Shown here in pieces: positions 9,504-18,984 of a stretch of 29,739 nt of DNA. Each line of letters opens with the position of its first letter. Position 1 is the stretch's first letter. The DNA lies in contig CM044527.1 in NCBI GenBank assembly GCA_024364805.1, positions 6,654,953 to 6,684,691 on the forward strand, read 5' to 3'. The position numbers were made by a program, and so were the translations under genes. This DNA is from Euprymna scolopes. Its lineage: Eukaryota; Mollusca; Cephalopoda; Sepiida; Sepiolidae. The notes beneath the pieces are model-generated. The model was not told the DNA's origin. It was given only the letters and a program-made list of their open reading frames with translations, and did no database searches.

Positions 9504-10319
9504 GCGTGGAACGATAAAGTTGTCGCCATAAAGAAAACAACACTACAACTTTATTTGAAAACTTTTATTGAATAAATCCATCCTGCTAACTTAATTATAT
9601 AATATAGCTTACATGTATTCAATGTAGCCTCCTTCAGTCTCAATCACCACCTCGATACGGGTCCAGAACTGGGAGCCTGCCTTTTCCACAAGCACCGCCA
9701 GGAGCTCGAAGAATACTCGGTTGATGTGGGCGATCAGGTTGGATTTAGAGTTGTTGGAGGTTATGCTGGTTCATATCTTGGGAGGAGCAGGACCATTGAC
9801 AGAAGGATACAAAGTCGTAGCGCTCCTTCTGCAACCAAGCTTGGGTCTCTTTGGACTTGTTTGCCGGCTGAGAGTATTGCTGCAACACTTCGGGTATGAC
9901 AGCGGCAAGCTGATTGCATCAAGGGATCGTCACTTTCTTCGGCATATTCAAGTAAACTTTGATGCTGACTTTTAAGCCGCCTTCGAAGATGTGAGGCTAC
10001 ATGTTGTGGCCCTCACTTGAAACCACACCCCAAAAAAACATAACTGAGCGGAAACTTTGTACTCCTCATCTTAAGCAAATCTCTATTATTCGTTGTAATT
10101 AAGTGATGCATTTTGAGGGTTCTGGAAATGTTCCTGTTTTTATAACTTGCATCGCTAGAGAACATGTGTTGTACAGCGCCGCATCTCCTATATCGCTTGT
10201 TGAATATTTTGTCGCTTTCAGACATGATAGAAGGCCCAAATCATTAAACCGATTTTCATGTAAGACAAATGGAATCATTTTGTCTTTTCTTGGGAGACAA
10301 TTTTATCGTTCCATAACAT
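9504..10319 (-). mobile_element. Mariner-like transposon, internally deleted, second family
   Basis: The terminal inverted repeats are TGGAACGATAAAGTTGTC (about 9506) and GACAATTTTATCGTTCCA (ending about 10318), differing at one position. A broken transposase lies on the minus strand. Its N-terminal piece (10225-10015) begins MSESDKIFNKR and ends RSTKFPLSYVFLGCGF, matching the mariner KFPxSVMVFG block. Next, in another frame, PHIFEGGLKV and KVYLNM correspond to the usual MPPHIF...VYLDVL. Then come TQAWLQKERYDFV (9805-9850) and the C-terminus WTRIEVVIETEGGYIE (about 9620-9670). The full protein should be near 340 residues; the middle of the N-terminal half is missing and the remainder is frameshifted. 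TIRs and sequence differ from the 3374-4262 element, so this is a different family. The right flank begins TA; the left flank does not. Confidence 0.85.
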
Positions 10320-10424
10320 TATCATAATTTAACTACAAAAAATTATTTATGCCAATCTCATAAATATACGCATTAATAGTATATAACCATTACCAAATAT
10401 TCACACAAATGCTTCATTAGTTGA

Positions 10425-10484
<60 letters not shown>
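10425..10484. repeat. (ATT)n microsatellite
   Basis: About 20 uninterrupted ATT triplets, abutting the first unit of the direct duplication. Confidence 0.95.
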
Positions 10485-10485
<1 letters not shown>

Positions 10486-10486
10486 C

Positions 10487-10744
10487 TTTTTTGTGTAAAT
10501 TTATTTCGGCCAGCAGCAACATCCGCGGCGGAGTTTATAAAACAAATAGCAGACGAAACAAATAAGCGTTTCTAACTGAACTTATTATTTAAACCTTAAA
10601 TTCACGGTTAAACGAGGAATTTTCTTTCACATGTTCGGATGTTTTATGCTTCTGTTCTGTGTACATTTTTTCTGACCATCAGCCACATAATCGGCGGAGT
10701 TTTAAAAAATAGCAGACGAACAAAGTAAGCGTTTCTAACTGAAA
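10487..10744. repeat. Direct duplication of about 95 bp, flanked by ATT arrays
   Basis: Two units, about 10487-10580 and 10655-10744, share GCAGACGAA, AAGCGTTTCTAACTGAA and the GGCGGAGTTT block, with moderate divergence and 75 bases between them. An ATT array precedes unit 1 and another follows unit 2. They may be two insertions of one repeat ending in (ATT)n, or a tandem duplication seeded by the triplet arrays. Confidence 0.8.
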
Positions 10745-11180
10745 GTATTATTATTATTATTATTATTATTGTATTATATTTATTATTATTGTCATTGTTG
10801 TTTTGTTGTTGTTGTTCTTCTTCTTCTTCTTCTTCTTCTTCTTATTATTATTATTATTATTAGTAGTAGTATTCTTATTTTTTATTGTTATCATTATCAT
10901 TATTGTTATTATCATTATTATCATTATTATTAAAATACTTTATTGGTTATTGCTATTATTACTATTAGTATTACTTGTAGTAGTGGTGGTAGTAGTGGTG
11001 GAAGTAGTTGTGGTATGTTTTTATTATTACTTTAGCTGTAATGGTAGGTGTTGTTTTTTGCTGTCGTTGTTGTTGTTGCTGCTGTTGTTATTATTATTAC
11101 TAGCGATATTAGTGTTAGCATTATCATTGTAGATGTTATTTCTACTGTTGTTGGTGGTGGTAATGGTAATAGGGGTGGTG
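10745..11180. repeat. Trinucleotide-rich low-complexity region
   Basis: Successive ATT, TTG, TTC, ATT/ATC, TAG/GTG and TGT/TTA triplet tracts. Because the period is three, it yields an open frame of about 109 residues, mostly Leu, Phe, Ile and Val. That frame is a repeat artefact. Confidence 0.9.
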
Positions 11181-11440
11181 GTGGAGGAGAAAGGTCGGGA
11201 GAGGAATTTTGACCTTGGTGGGGAACCCTCCTAGAGATAATGTCTCGATAAAATTATCGGTGGTGGTGTAACCTAAAATTCACTAACCCCATTTATGGGA
11301 GAATGTCAAATCTCCCATAACGTCCGATAGGTGTCCCAATGGTCAACAGGGTGAATTCTGTCGTCATCATACAACTGTTCAAAATTCTGAGGATGGGGTT
11401 GGATATAGAGGAAATGAGAATTGCCAGAGAGTGCCCCAAG
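11181..11440. other. No gene recognised
   Basis: Less AT-rich than its surroundings. A short inverted repeat lies at about 11295-11321 (GGGAGAATGTCAAATCTCCC). No domain was recognised. It may be one repeat unit together with 11540-11900. Confidence 0.4.
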
Positions 11441-11539
11441 ACACGAAGAGAGTTGGAACAGGAAATGTCAAAAACCATGGACGGATGAGGAAAGAATTCC
11501 TCATCCGTCCATGGTTTCCTGTTCCAACTCTCTTCGTGT
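11441..11539. repeat. 43-bp inverted duplication with one arm interrupted
   Basis: ACACGAAGAGAGTTGGAACA plus GGA (11441-11463) is the exact complement of 11517-11539. AACCATGGACGGATGAGGAA (11473-11492) is the exact complement of 11497-11516. The only difference is nine extra bases in the left arm. The four-base centre and near-perfect arms indicate a recent local inverted duplication. Confidence 0.95.
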
Positions 11540-12599
11540 ATGTACTGTGGGAATGCTTTGTGAGAAGTGGAAGTACCAAATCTGGTTGATATATCCGAAA
11601 AGTCAAGGAAGAATGGGAATCGAGAGAAGGAGAAGGAGCTAGAAGTGTCGCAAGTTAAAACAAATTAAAAATAACAACCTACTTTCAGTGATTGAATGGG
11701 TGGTTAGGAATGAAATGAATAACGAAAGTAATTATGAGAAAGAACCTGAGGTCAACCTAAATAATATTCCGGTGAACCAAGTTCAAAAGAGATCCAGACA
11801 ATTTCACTTAAAGGAACAAGGAAGATATTAAAAATGTTGGCAGCAGGTTTGGTTGCATCATTCCCAAAGTTACAACCTTCACCGAAAGAAAATGAAAAAA
11901 AATGTAGAATCATTAGTAGTAATAAAATATATTATAGAAAGCAATGTCTTATTCTATCATTTAAAACGACGTTATTGATTTCCCTTTAATTTATGTAAAC
12001 ATCCTCAGCTAAAACCCATTGCTACACTTTATTCTCTTAACACTAAATAACTACCAATATAAACTATTTTAACAATATCTCTGGATAGATAGATAAAAAG
12101 ACAGATAAATCGATTATAACTAATTTCACTTTTAACCATATTATTGTTTAACAAAATAGAAATGGGAAAAGAGACTAGAATAAATCCATTATGAGAGCCT
12201 AAGACTAAAGGCTTTGAAAGTTCTGTTTGAAGGAAAAAGAGATAACACAGATGTTAAAGTCACGTGCAGGCAGTAGCAATGGTGTATTATATAACTCTTT
12301 ATGGAAGTCGAACCGAAAGTTAAAATCCGGGGGCAACACTGCATGTTTCTCACAGATGTAGAGTGTCAACAAGAAATGCACGTCTAAGTTGTCACATTTA
12401 TTTGCTTGTTTAATATTCCCTTTGGATGGAAATAAATAGCACCTGTATAAAAGCCGCTTATCCATTTGTTTCCCATTGATGCTCACCGAACCAAAAGTTT
12501 CTCAGCGCATCCAGCATTTTTCTACGTGAGCCAAAGAAAACAAGTCACTTATATATTTGCAAGAGGCGCTTATTCAATCTGCGTGTTCACCTTTAAAAA
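11540..12599. other. No gene recognised
   Basis: About 1 kb. The first 350 bases are A/G-rich on the plus strand with an open, lysine/arginine/glutamate-rich reading (for example SQGRMGIERRRRS). It could be a decayed piece of a retroelement coding region, but I cannot name it. The remainder is ordinary AT-rich DNA. Confidence 0.4.
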
Positions 12600-14470
12600 T
12601 GTTATTAAAAAGTTAAGTGTGGTAGACCTATCTACATCCGATTTCATATTTAAGCATGTCACACTAACTTACATTTAATATTTAACCTAAGAGTGACAGG
12701 CTTACTTATATTCGATTTCGGATCGTCAAGTATAAATAACATGAAAGACAATATCAATTAGGGGCTTTATAAATCTTAATTCGATTTTGAACTTAAGCGT
12801 GACTGATCTATCTTGATTTGACTTTGAACTTAAGCGTGACTGATTTATCTTTATTTGATTTTGAATTTAAGCGTGACCGATCTATCTTAGTTCGATTTTG
12901 AACTTAAGCGTGACCGATTCATTTTGATTCGATTTAAACTTAAACGTCATTGACTTATTTTGATTTGATTTTGAACTTAGGCTTGACCGATCTATCTTGA
13001 TTCGATTTGAATTAAAATGTAAACAATCTATTTTGTATTCAATTTTGGACTATGCGTGAAGGATCTCTATTGATTTGACTTTGTGTTTGGCGTGACGGAT
13101 CTATCTTGCTTCGATTTTTAACTTGAGCGTGGCCGATATATCTTGATTCGATTTATAACTTAAGCGTAATCGATCTAGCTTGCTTCGATTTTTAACTTGA
13201 GCGTGACTGATCTATTTGGATTTGATTTTGAACGTGGGTGTGGCCGATTTATCTTGATTTTATGTTGAACATCAGCGTGGCTGATCTATCTTGATTTGAT
13301 TTTTGACTTAGACGTGGCCGATCTATTTTGATTCAATTTGAACTTAGACATGGCCGATCAATTTTGAACTTAGGCGTAGCAGATATGTCTTAATTCGATT
13401 TGGAACACGGTCGTGACCGATCTATCGTGATTGGATGTAAACTTACGCGTGATCGATCTATCTTGTTTTGATATTAAGCTTAGGCGTGACTGATTTTATT
13501 TGATGTGATTCTTAACTTGAGCGTAACCGATCGAGTTTTATTTGATTTTGAACTTGGGCGTGATCGATCTATCTTTATCCAATTTGGGACTTAGGCGTGA
13601 CAGATCTCAACTTATTTGAGTTAGATTATGGGCATGACCGATCTTCATTGATTTAATTTCGAACTTGGGTGTGACTTGATTCGATTTTGAATTTAAGCGT
13701 GACCGATATATCTTAATATATCTTGGGTGTGACTTGATTTGATTTTGAATTTAAGCGTGACCGATATATTTTAATTCGATTTTAACTTAAGCCTAAACGA
13801 TTTATATTGACTCAATTTTTAACTGAGACATGCCCAATTTATCTTAATTCGATTTTGAACTCGGGAGTGACCGATCTATCGTGCTTCGATTTTGAACGTA
13901 GCTTGACCGATTACTCTTGATTTGATTTTGTATTTGGCGTGATCAATCCATCATGATTTGATTTTAAACTTACGCGAGACCAATCTCTCTTGATTTTGTA
14001 TTTGGCGTGATCGATCTATCCTTATTCGATTTTTAACTTAGGTGTGTTGATTTGAATTTGAACTTGGGCGTTACCACTTTTTTTGCTTCAATTTTAAACT
14101 TAAGCGTGACCGATATCTTTGGATTTGATTTTGTAATTGGCACGACCGATATATCTTGATTCGATTTTGAACTAAGCGTTACTGATCTACCTGGATTCGA
14201 TTTGGAACTTGGGCGTAACCGATCAATCTTGATTCGATTTTGAACTTAGGCGTGACCGATCTATCTTGATTCGATTTGGAATTTAGGCATGGCCAACCTA
14301 CCTTGAATATCGTTTCAGCTTAAGTATGAGCAACCTAGTCTTTGTCTTAGGCGTGAGCGGCTTAACTTAATTTGTATTTAAACTTGAGCAGGACTGACTT
14401 AGTTAATTACATATTAAACTTAAATATAACCGACCAACCTTATTATATTTTTGACTTCGACATAATCGTT
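12600..14470. repeat. Degenerate minisatellite, unit about 37 bp
   Basis: About 1.8 kb of tandem units with an approximate consensus of TTGATTCGATTTTGAACTTA then GGCGTGACCGATCTATC. There are perhaps 45-50 units, counted by eye. Units vary by point changes and small indels. The most constant part is GCGTGACCGATCTATCTTGATT; the T-rich half varies most. The ends (12600-12770 and 14300-14470) are much more diverged than the centre, as expected if unequal exchange homogenises the middle. At 13664-13779 a 58-bp block is duplicated (CTTGGGTGTGACTTGATT). The unit length is not a multiple of three and no long open frame crosses it, so it is not coding. Confidence 0.9.
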
Positions 14471-14476
14471 TGGTTG

Positions 14477-14613
14477 ATATTAACGGATATATACTCACAA
14501 TTCAAAATTATAAAAAGAATACTTTGTTGTCCTAACCCTAGTGAGAACTAAGGCTAGGACAACAGCATATTCTTTTCATTGATTTGGCTCCCTAGTGTGT
14601 ATCCGTTGATATC
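14477..14613. repeat. Imperfect inverted repeat, arms about 66 bp
   Basis: The left arm at 14477-14542 starts GATATTAACGGATATATACT and includes AAAAGAATACTTTGTTGTCC. It pairs with 14547-14613 (roughly 80 percent identity by eye), with only a few bases between the arms. A third, direct-orientation copy follows at 14672-14738. Probably a MITE made almost only of its terminal repeats. Confidence 0.85.
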
Positions 14614-14671
14614 TTGTATGCTTTTATATAGTATGATGTGGTGTTCGGTTGATTAACTGTGTCTAAATGTG

Positions 14672-14738
14672 TCGGATATATACTCGAGAGTCAAAACAAT
14701 GAAAAAAATATTCTGCTGTCATAGCCCTAGTGATAACT
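14672..14738. repeat. Third copy of the 66-bp arm
   Basis: GGATATATACTCGAGAGTCA, then AAAACAATGAAAAAAATATT and CTGCTGTC...AGCCCTAGTG match the left arm of the neighbouring inverted repeat. It is a single arm, so it is probably the end of another, otherwise unrecognised copy running rightward. Confidence 0.75.
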
Positions 14739-14974
14739 TGAAGTCGTTTCTCACAGAATACCAGGTCTGCATTTAAAACGCAGTAATATTTCAGAGTCCC
14801 TACAAAACGAGCAATATTGCTATATTAAGTCTCAAGTGGTCCACCCTAACAGGATCTATCTTGTACCGAGAAGGAATTAGTTCAAGAACTCCTAGAGATG
14901 AATACCGACGGGCTGATCAGGAATTTTCATACGATATAGTGCATTGGACCATGACCGCCGACTTCTTTCAGAGG

Positions 14975-14978
<4 letters not shown>

Positions 14979-15009
<31 letters not shown>

Positions 15010-15282
15010 NNNNNNNNNNNNNNNNNNNNNNNNNNNNNNNNNNNNNNNNNNNNNNNNNNNNNNNNNNNNNNNNNNNNNNNNNNNNNNNNNNNNNNNNNNN
15101 NNNNNNNNNNNNNNNNNNNNNNNNNNNNNNNNNNNNNNNNNNNNNNNNNNNNNNNNNNNNNNNNNNNNNNNNNNNNNNNNNNNNNNNNNNNNNNNNNNNN
15201 NNNNNNNNNNNNNNNNNNNNNNNNNNNNNNNNNNNNNNNNNNNNNNNNNNNNTATATATATATATATATATATATATATTAG
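14979..15282. repeat. (AT)n microsatellite containing an assembly gap
   Basis: AT repeats run into 243 N (15010-15252) and out again on the far side. The N run represents unresolved sequence, probably more AT repeat. Its real length is unknown. Confidence 0.95.
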
Positions 15283-15836
15283 TAGTAGTAGATAAGCAAG
15301 CTCCAACATGTACTGCGTAGGAGAAGAACAACGTGAAAAAAAGTACGTCTTTGCCGTTGCGTCAACTGCCAAACCGGAAGTGGGGAAGCTTTAAATTAGG
15401 GCAATCAAAAAGAAGGGATGAGACTTTCGAAAATATCGGCGAAAAAGCGACTCTGCTCCGTAGAAAAGTGCGCAGTTGAGGGTGAAGGAGTTAATGTTTT
15501 TAGCCAATTTTTCGATAGTTGTCGATGTTTCAAGGGTCGAGCTTCGAATCAATACTAATTTTGTGAAAATCTATCGCCTCTGTCGAAAGTTTTAGGCAGA
15601 CATATATGCATACATACATACACATACATACACATACATACATACATACATACATGCCTACATACATACATGCATGCACACATACATACACATACATACA
15701 TGCATACATACATACACATGCATACATACAGATACATACATACACATGCATACATACACATACATACATACATACACATGCATACATACACATACATACA
15801 TACATTTAAACAGACAGGTGAGATTTATATTACAGA
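15283..15836 (+). mobile_element. CATA-tailed interspersed repeat, copy 1
   Basis: Shares with the copies at 16727, 26277 and 26713 the blocks AAAAGAAGGGATGAGACTTT, TCGAAAATATCGGCGAAAAA, AGTTGAGGGTGAAGGA, TAGCCAATTTTTCGATA and GCCTCTGTCGAAAGTTTTAG. A long CATA/CACATA array (about 15602-15805) follows, then the constant tail AAACAGACAGGTGAGATTTA. The 5' part (CCTGGGT...GGAGGTGTG in other copies) is missing or lies in the gap. No protein is conserved between copies. A body, then a microsatellite, then a short constant tail is known from HINE/Helentron-derived and Pearl-type elements of invertebrates. A SINE is an alternative. Confidence 0.8.
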
Positions 15837-16726
15837 TTACGATTCTTTATTTTCGCTTTCAATTTCGTTATTCATTCTGTGTTTTCTTTATTTTTTCGTT
15901 CTTCTTATATTCTTCTCTTTTTCTGCTCTCATTCCCATCCTTTCCTCTATGGTTCAATTCCATTCATCTAGTACGCCTTTTCTATTTTACATAAAGAATG
16001 AAATCCGATTACGAAAACAGCAAGTCTACTGACTGCGATCTCATATTTCGCAACATCCACACATCAAAGGCGAACGCATGTTGCCGTGACCCACGCAAGA
16101 ACTTTTAATTTGCCGACTCCCTTTTAATCTGTACATAATTAATTATTCATTAGAAAGTCATCAAATTACGAAATTGAAATAAAATGTAATTCCTCTCTGT
16201 AATTCTGCATTTAACGACCCGTTCCCTCTCTCACCCCCGTCAACGTTGCCTGGAAATATTCCGGCAGCTTACGTAAATCGCTGGACTATGCTGAAATGCA
16301 CAGCAAACTCAGCATTAGCAAGTAAATAAATTGGAAGAAAATATAAGATTTAATTCTGCTAAAAAATTTAATCGTTAAAAACAAATCATTTCAGTAAAAT
16401 CGTCACGTGACCGGTTGCCGAAATGTCTCAGAGGATATGTAGAACAGAATACGATCTTAGGAATCCATGACAGATAACTGACAATTTTTATAAAAGGCCT
16501 AAACCTTAACTTTAACAGTAAATAGAATAAAGAAAAAATAAACATTTTGTAACTAAATATTTTTCAAAAAACCCTCCTCCCCAAAAACATCCTTAAACAG
16601 TCACATTTCTTACAAAAACAAAACATCCCCCCTCACCCAAAATAGTTTTATTTCTTAGTACTCATTATTAAAAAGAATAAAATTCTATTCAGGAAATCTA
16701 TGTAGGTTTATTTCTTTTATTTTTAG
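15837..16726. other. No gene recognised
   Basis: About 890 bases between two copies of the CATA-tailed repeat. It begins T/C-rich, later AT-rich, with a C-rich patch near 16570-16640. No domain or RNA was recognised. Confidence 0.5.
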
Positions 16727-17146
16727 TTAGGCTGGATTGCTTAGGTGTTTGGAGGTGTGTCGTGAGCAAAAAAAAATGTGGTAGTAGGCAGGCACGCACC
16801 TTTCGCGCGAAGGAAGAGAAGACAATGAAACAAAAGTAACGTCTTTTCTGTTGCGTCCATCGCCAAATCGGAGTTGACGGAGATTTAAATTAAGGATAGT
16901 CAATCGAAAAGAAGGGATGAGACTTTCGAAAATATCGGCGAAAAAAGCGAACCGTCCCTGAAGAAAAGTACCCACTTGAGGGTGAAGGAAATAACTGCTT
17001 TAGCCAATTTTTCGATATTTGTCGTCCGAAGGATGGATCATCAAAATCACTCCAATCTTGTGAAAATGTGTTGCCTCTGTCGGAAATTTAAGGCGTACAT
17101 ACATACATACATACATTTTACAAACAGGTGAAATTTATATTATAGC
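16727..17146 (+). mobile_element. CATA-tailed interspersed repeat, copy 2
   Basis: An essentially full-length member: head TTAGGCTGG...GTTTGGAGGTGTGT, middle TCAATCGAAAAGAAGGGATG, AAAATATCGGCGAAAAAAGC and TCGATATTTGTCGTCCGAAG, a short (CATA)n at about 17096-17115, then the tail ACAAACAGGTGAAATTTATA. The CATA array is far shorter than in copy 1, so the array expands independently. Same orientation as the other three copies. Confidence 0.85.
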
Positions 17147-17383
17147 TGTATTGCATTTCAATTTTTCTACATTGAAATTATACGATAAATGTTTTCTATC
17201 ATGATAATTTATTTTTATTCTTGTAGCATAATGAGTTCGACTGTGGCTAGTGTAACTTATTGAGAAGTGCGGACACTAACGAGTGGAGGCGTGCAAATCG
17301 TATGTCTTTAATTGTCAGGTACTGTTATCCAGTGGCGGGAACCGTCATCCATCGAGGTTATTTCTCTTTTAATGTGGCTACTG
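17147..17383. other. Spacer before U2-like sequence
   Basis: AT-rich, then mixed composition. No gene recognised. An ATTTCAAT/ATTGAAAT pair at about 17155-17178 forms a small hairpin. Confidence 0.4.
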
Positions 17384-17580
17384 TCACTTTTCGACTTTTG
17401 GCTAAGATCAAAGTGTAGTATCTGTTCATCAGATGCTGCACTTCTATTTCTTGTTCTCTTTCAGTATAGGAGAAATCCTTCACGACTAAGACAATTTTTA
17501 ATTTTTGTACCTTTACTCGACGTTAAAAAAAACGACCCTGGTGTCTAGGGATCTAGCTCTGTCCCGTGGGGAGGCATTTT
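17384..17580 (+). pseudogene. U2 snRNA-derived sequence, copy 1
   Basis: U2 snRNA base-pairs with the intron branch site in the spliceosome. Bases 17391-17427 (TCGACTTTTGGCTAAGATCA then AAGTGTAGTATCTGTTC) match the highly conserved U2 5' end, CTCGGCCTTTTGGCTAAGAT then CAAGTGTAGTATCTGTTC, with one extra A. The branch-site-pairing GTAGTA is retained. Downstream, AAGACAATTTTTAATTTTTG corresponds to the U2 GAGGACAATATATTAAATGG plus Sm-site region. TAGCTCTGTCCCGTGG resembles the later U2 TTGCTCCGTCCACTCC. Compared with U2 there are about 20-25 extra bases after CTGTTC. Too diverged to be a functional gene; no upstream promoter element is evident. Confidence 0.7.
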
Positions 17581-17605
17581 AAATAGGCACTGTCACTTCA
17601 TTGGG

Positions 17606-17607
17606 GG

Positions 17608-17645
<38 letters not shown>

Positions 17646-17729
17646 TTACTGCTACTACTACTGCTACTAAAACTACTACTACATAAATTAACAATAATAA
17701 TAATAATAATAATAATAATTATTATTATC
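17606..17729. repeat. (TAC)n and (AAT)n microsatellites
   Basis: A TAC/CTA array at about 17608-17665 is followed by an AAT array at about 17690-17729, just downstream of the U2-derived sequence. Open frames of about 60 residues in both strands (poly-Leu, poly-Ser) are artefacts. Confidence 0.95.
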
Positions 17730-18420
17730 GAGACCTGTGGAAAATCCACAGCGGACTCTTTCATATGTTATTCAATTCCATGAATTATTTTGTTTCATTT
17801 CGATATTGTATTTAAATATAAAAAAATAAGACTATATCTTAACTGCTTTTTTTCAAATAAATATAGTTATTTCACCCAATTATATTATCCCAATAATCAT
17901 TTTCCATTGGCTTCTCGCTGGCCATGACCTTTGGTCTTCACCAGATTTTGGCTTGCAATGAGCCTTCCCAAGGTTTTTGGGTTATTTATTTATCTTAGGA
18001 ATGTTTTTCAACTTTATAGATTTTAGGGGCTATTTTATTTACTTTTTTTTGTCCTAACCTTAACCGAACCTAAACATAATCATTCTTATGCTTAGTATCG
18101 GCGGCCACTTTACTTTTCTTTTTCACAGTTTTTTTTATCGTAATCACTTTTTGGAGTTTCCGGTATGTTCCCAAAATTGCAAAAGGAAACACTCGTGTCG
18201 ATATATAAAGATCGTGTTATGCATAAGCACCATTTGGTGTTTACACATATTAACTTAATCGACCCATTTACATTTTTCTTAATTATTTAATATTAACTAT
18301 TTTTGTAAAAATGTGTCTGTAAGTAAATATATATATTTTTTTAAAGTGCTTGTTAAGACAGAATCGACAGGTCGATTTTCAAAATATGTCCTTCTAACTA
18401 AAAATAATAGGCACTTCTGG
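17730..18420. other. No gene recognised
   Basis: About 690 AT-rich bases with no domain, RNA or recurring repeat that I can support. Confidence 0.5.
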
Positions 18421-18715
18421 ATTATGCGACCGGGCGCCATTGTTAGGGGGCGATAACTTCGATTTCTTCTGGGTCAAATAAATAACAAACAAGATTTTTT
18501 CCGAACACAAAAGGGCCTGTCGGTGGGGCATTAGAATACGCCGACTGCCCCCCCAGGTAAAAGTCCCTCAATGGGGGTCCTGGATATGACCTTAAACTAT
18601 ATCCGATGGTGAGGCCCCAGCTTGCGGGTTCTGGGGAGTGCGGAGCCACCTTTTAATTGGCATTGTTCTCAGGTCCACTCTGACCCGGAGTGGTAGTACT
18701 GTTAGGGTCCCAACT
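18421..18715. other. GC-rich patch of unknown origin
   Basis: About 300 bases much richer in G+C than the surroundings, with sharp edges and several G or C runs (GACCGGGCGCCATTGTTAGG, GACTGCCCCCCCAGG). Part can fold: GGGGTCCTGGATAT near 18575 against ATATCCGATGGTGAGGCCCC near 18600. A minus-strand open frame of 68 residues (18443-18649) has no motif I recognise. It may be an old retroelement piece or an isolated exon; I cannot decide. Confidence 0.4.
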
Positions 18716-18984
18716 ATGGGTTAAATAGAAACTAACTTGCAAAAAACAAATATATTCGATAAAAAATTTAAAAATCACCGGATTCGGCATTAAATAACCT
18801 GAAAAGGGTTGATATGCCGTAAAACAAAAACAATCAACCAACATCCGAACACAAAAATATTTGAAAACGAAAATATTTACTGTATAAAACTGTATCAAAA
18901 TATAATTGGGAAGACAATTGCACAATTGCGTAAGAAAATATAATTTTAATAAAACAATTTTGTAATTATTTTGTTACAAGGAAC

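Noticed and set aside
10803-11132. 109-residue Leu/Phe/Ile-rich frame resembling a membrane protein
   Set aside because: Translation of trinucleotide microsatellites; hydrophobicity follows from TTN and ATT codons.
12600-14470. CRISPR-like array of 37-bp units
   Set aside because: There are no distinct spacers; the whole unit repeats and diverges gradually, and the context is eukaryotic.
14861-15372. Open frames of 112-144 residues through the N run
   Set aside because: They consist of AT-repeat Tyr-Ile plus unknown residues across a gap.
15530-16032. Cys/Met/Tyr- or His/Thr/Ile-rich open frames
   Set aside because: Translations of the CATA microsatellite in several frames on both strands.
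18421-18450. Primer-binding-site-like GGCGCC motif suggesting an LTR element
   Set aside because: No paired terminal repeat, polypurine tract or coding remnant could be seen nearby; the motif alone is too short.
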